Positions 59,497-64,000 of a stretch of DNA of 64,000 nucleotides are shown here, in pieces (position 1 is the first letter of the stretch; every line of letters begins with the position of its first letter). Source of the DNA: Candidatus Termititenax sp. GTDB taxonomy: Bacteria; Margulisbacteria; Riflemargulisbacteria; GWF2-35-9; DYQY01. Below the pieces are notes generated by a model, which had not been told where the DNA came from, did not search any database, and saw only the letters and a program-made list of their open reading frames with translations. Both the position numbers and the translations under genes were made by a program. The DNA lies in assembly GCA_020719045.1 (NCBI GenBank), contig DYQY01000001.1:53683-117682 (forward strand), written 5' to 3'.

Positions 59497-61962
59497 TTAT
59501 TCTTGGCTCTCTTCCACGTCTTCTTCAAGAAGTTTTGCAAAAGCTACTACGCTGTCACCACCGTCTAACTTTTGAACCTTAACTCCTCTTGCAGCTCTAC
59601 CTTGAGAAGAGATTGACTTAACGGCTTGTCTGGAAACAGTACCTTTAGAAGAAACAATAATTACTTCGTCATCCGGTTGAACAACAAGACCACCAGCTAG
59701 CTTATCGTCTGCTTTTAGTTTAATACCAATAACACCGATACCAGCTCTATTCTGGACTCTAAAGTTATTAACCTGTGTTCTCTTACCAATACCTGTTGTA
59801 GCTATCATAAGCAAGCTTTCTTTTTCTTCATCAGGATTAATAATGCTGTTACCAACTATGATATCCTTTGCTCTAAGCTTCATTCCTCGCACGCCTCTTG
59901 CTGTACGACCTACAGAACGAACTTGTTCTTCGTCAAAACGAATTACCATACCGTTACTGCTAACCATTAATACATCCATTTTTCCATTAGTAATCTCAAT
60001 CCATCTTAGCTCATCACCCTCGTCTAGTGTTATTGCGATAATACCAGTTGTTCTAATATTCTTAAAATCTGATACTTTTGATCTCTTAACAACACCATGA
60101 ACTGTTGTCATTAATAAATATTGATCATCAACATCAAAATTCTCTATTACAACACCAGTTGTGACTTTCTCTTCTTCTTTGATGTTTAGAACATTTTTAA
60201 TGGAAGACCCCTTACTATAACGAGACTCTTCTGGTATGTTATAAACTTTTGTTTTATAAGCTTTACCTTCGGAAGTAAAACAAACCAGATAGCTATGTGT
60301 AGAAGTGATAACAACTTTTTCGATAATATCACCTTCTCTTGTAACCATACCGCCAATACCTCTTCCACCTCTTAGCTGTGTTCTAAAAGTATCAACTGCT
60401 AATCTCTTTACAAATCCAAACTTAGTAAAGAAAACAGCTACCTTTTCTTCTTGAATAAGGTCTTCCATGTTAATATCCTCAAGACCATCTGCAAGCTCAG
60501 TTTTTCTTTCATCACCAAACTTTTCCTTAAGGTAAAAACAATCTGCTTTAATAATATCTAATAGTCTACTTTTCTTAGAAAGAATGTCTAACATATCAGC
60601 TATCTTCTCTAGTAATTCATTGTATTCTATTTCAATTTTTTCTCTTTCAAGGCCTGTTAATCTTTGGAGCTTCATATCCAAAATAGCTTGAGCTTGTATT
60701 TCAGACAATGCAAACCTTGCAACAAGCGCGTCTCTTGCATCTGTAGCTGTTGCGCTAGCTCTAATAAGCTCAATAACCTCATCAAGATTCTGAAGTGCAA
60801 TCCTTAGACCTTCTAAAATATGTGCTCTTGCTTGTGCTTTGTTTAAATCAAACTCAACTGCTCTTTTTACAACAATAAATCTATGCTCTAAAAACTTTAC
60901 AAGCATTTCCTTTAAGTTAAGCTGTTTTGGCTGACCATTATCTAATGCAACTATGTTAATACCATAGCTCATGAACAAGCTTGTATGCTTCATTAGTAGG
61001 TTTAATACTATATCTTCATTAGCTTCCTTTTTAAGCTCAATATATATTCTCATACCTTTTCTGTCTGATTCATCTCTAAGGTCTGCGATACCGTTAAATA
61101 CTTTTTCTTTAACTAAATCTGCTATTTTAATAATCAACTGTGCTTTATTAACTGTGTATGGAAGCTCAGTTACGATTATTGCTTTTCTTTTCTTACTTTT
61201 TACTTCTTCAATATGGTATTTTGCTTGAAGTTTAATAATACCCTTGCCTGTAGTATATGCCTCAACAATACCGTTATATCCTCTAACGATACCACCTGTT
61301 GGAAAGTCTGGACCTTTGATAAAGCCCATTAATTGCATTGGTGTTATATCTGGATTATCTATTAAAGCAACTAATCCATCTAATACCTCAGAAAGATTAT
61401 GTGGAGGAATGTTTGTTGCCATACCAACTGCAATACCTGAACTACCATTTATTAGTAAGCTTGGTAGTTTAGAAGGTAATACTTCTGGCTCACCTAGTGA
61501 TTCATCAAAATTAGGTGTAAAAGCAACTGTATTCTTTTCAATATCAGCTAACATTTCAGCTGCTATTCTAGACATTCTTGCTTCTGTATACCTCATCGCA
61601 GCCGCATTATCTCCATCAACTGAACCAAAGTTACCTTGACCATCAATCATTGGGTAACGTAATGAAAAGTCTTGCGCCATTCTAACCATAGAATCATAAA
61701 CTGCAGTATCGCCGTGTGGATGATATTTACCTAAAACTTCCCCTACTACTCTGGCTGACTTTTTATAAGGTTTATCATGAGTGATTCCTTGTTCGTGCAT
61801 AGCATAAAGGATTCTTCTATGAACTGGCTTTAATCCATCTCTTACATCTGGTAACGCACGACCAACGATAACACTCATCGCATATTCGATATAAGAAGAC
61901 TTCATCTCGTCTTCTATGTTCACTGGTTTAATACTTATTGTTGAAAATAGATCTTCTTGCAT
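59497..61962 (-). CDS. gyrA: DNA gyrase subunit A
   Basis: 821 residues. DNA-binding and breakage domain with [20 protein letters not shown], quinolone-region [20 protein letters not shown], catalytic Tyr in MRYTEARMS. The C-terminal beta-propeller contains the GyrA box QLRGGRG, which separates it from ParC. It introduces negative supercoils with GyrB. Follows gyrB by 24 nt. Confidence 0.97.
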   Translation of the reverse strand: MQEDLFSTISIKPVNIEDEMKSSYIEYAMSVIVGRALPDVRDGLKPVHRRILYAMHEQGITHDKPYKKSARVVGEVLGKYHPHGDTAVYDSMVRMAQDFSLRYPMIDGQGNFGSVDGDNAAAMRYTEARMSRIAAEMLADIEKNTVAFTPNFDESLGEPEVLPSKLPSLLINGSSGIAVGMATNIPPHNLSEVLDGLVALIDNPDITPMQLMGFIKGPDFPTGGIVRGYNGIVEAYTTGKGIIKLQAKYHIEEVKSKKRKAIIVTELPYTVNKAQLIIKIADLVKEKVFNGIADLRDESDRKGMRIYIELKKEANEDIVLNLLMKHTSLFMSYGINIVALDNGQPKQLNLKEMLVKFLEHRFIVVKRAVEFDLNKAQARAHILEGLRIALQNLDEVIELIRASATATDARDALVARFALSEIQAQAILDMKLQRLTGLEREKIEIEYNELLEKIADMLDILSKKSRLLDIIKADCFYLKEKFGDERKTELADGLEDINMEDLIQEEKVAVFFTKFGFVKRLAVDTFRTQLRGGRGIGGMVTREGDIIEKVVITSTHSYLVCFTSEGKAYKTKVYNIPEESRYSKGSSIKNVLNIKEEEKVTTGVVIENFDVDDQYLLMTTVHGVVKRSKVSDFKNIRTTGIIAITLDEGDELRWIEITNGKMDVLMVSSNGMVIRFDEEQVRSVGRTARGVRGMKLRAKDIIVGNSIINPDEEKESLLMIATTGIGKRTQVNNFRVQNRAGIGVIGIKLKADDKLAGGLVVQPDDEVIIVSSKGTVSRQAVKSISSQGRAARGVKVQKLDGGDSVVAFAKLLEEDVEESQE

Positions 61963-61986
61963 TTATTGTTTCTTCCTTTCTATGCC

Positions 61987-64000
<2,014 letters not shown>

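Overview
The window is AT-rich (about one third G+C by eye), gene-dense bacterial DNA with no rRNA, CRISPR array or intact mobile element. It carries outer-membrane-type proteins and signal peptidases I and II, so the cell is a diderm. It also has SepF, YggT/YlmG, YlqD and KhpA in the arrangements known from Firmicutes and Cyanobacteria. A diderm lineage near Cyanobacteria/Firmicutes, such as Candidatus Margulisbacteria (WOR-1/Termititenax-like), fits best. This placement is inference. The duplicated redox genes, radical SAM enzyme and NAD-type dihydroorotate dehydrogenase suggest an anaerobe or microaerophile.

Layout. 1-680: 5' part of a minus-strand repeat protein. 1012-3657: an unknown protein with pyrK-pyrD. 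3693-4727: a beta-repeat protein. 4801-12776: an ArsR-controlled redox/metalloid-type operon (ArsR repressor, SLAC1/TDT channel, thioredoxin-reductase-like protein, DUF1847, DUF5714, ArsM-like methyltransferase, a 39-residue Cys-rich peptide, a radical SAM/SPASM enzyme and a thioredoxin-thioredoxin reductase fusion), followed by an MBL hydrolase and a small zinc-ribbon-like protein. 12766-19457: pyk, pstS, a chemoreceptor, rnpB, and a SulP transporter that seems to start at AUU. 19658-24428: eno, ftsB-like, S1-domain protein, plsC, glnB-amtB. 24784-30024: pgk, lspA, rluD, yggS, sepF, proC, yggT, yggT, yggU. 30058-35136: a giant outer-membrane protein. 35133-50274 (minus): a GspF-like protein, tatD, metG, a 2617-residue Ig-repeat surface protein, and motB, motA and two FliG-like genes, the first of which is a FliF-FliG fusion. 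50413-53648: ssb, hup and clpC. 53653-57293: tRNA-Arg and the rpsP-khpA-ylqD-rimM-trmD-rplS-lepB operon. 57479-64000: an NDK-like protein, ychF, gyrA and partial gyrB.

Two systems stand out. The first is a stator-driven motor without visible flagellar parts. A membrane protein joins a FliF-like periplasmic domain directly to FliG domains and is followed by a second FliG-like protein, MotA, MotB and a giant secreted adhesin-like protein, all on one strand with very short gaps. This could power gliding or surface motion. The second is the ArsR operon, in which a Cys-rich 39-residue peptide (CC-x9-CC-x9-C) is translationally coupled both to an ArsM-like methyltransferase and to a SPASM radical SAM enzyme. 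That is the arrangement of a RiPP precursor and its maturase, set among dithiol-disulfide redox enzymes.
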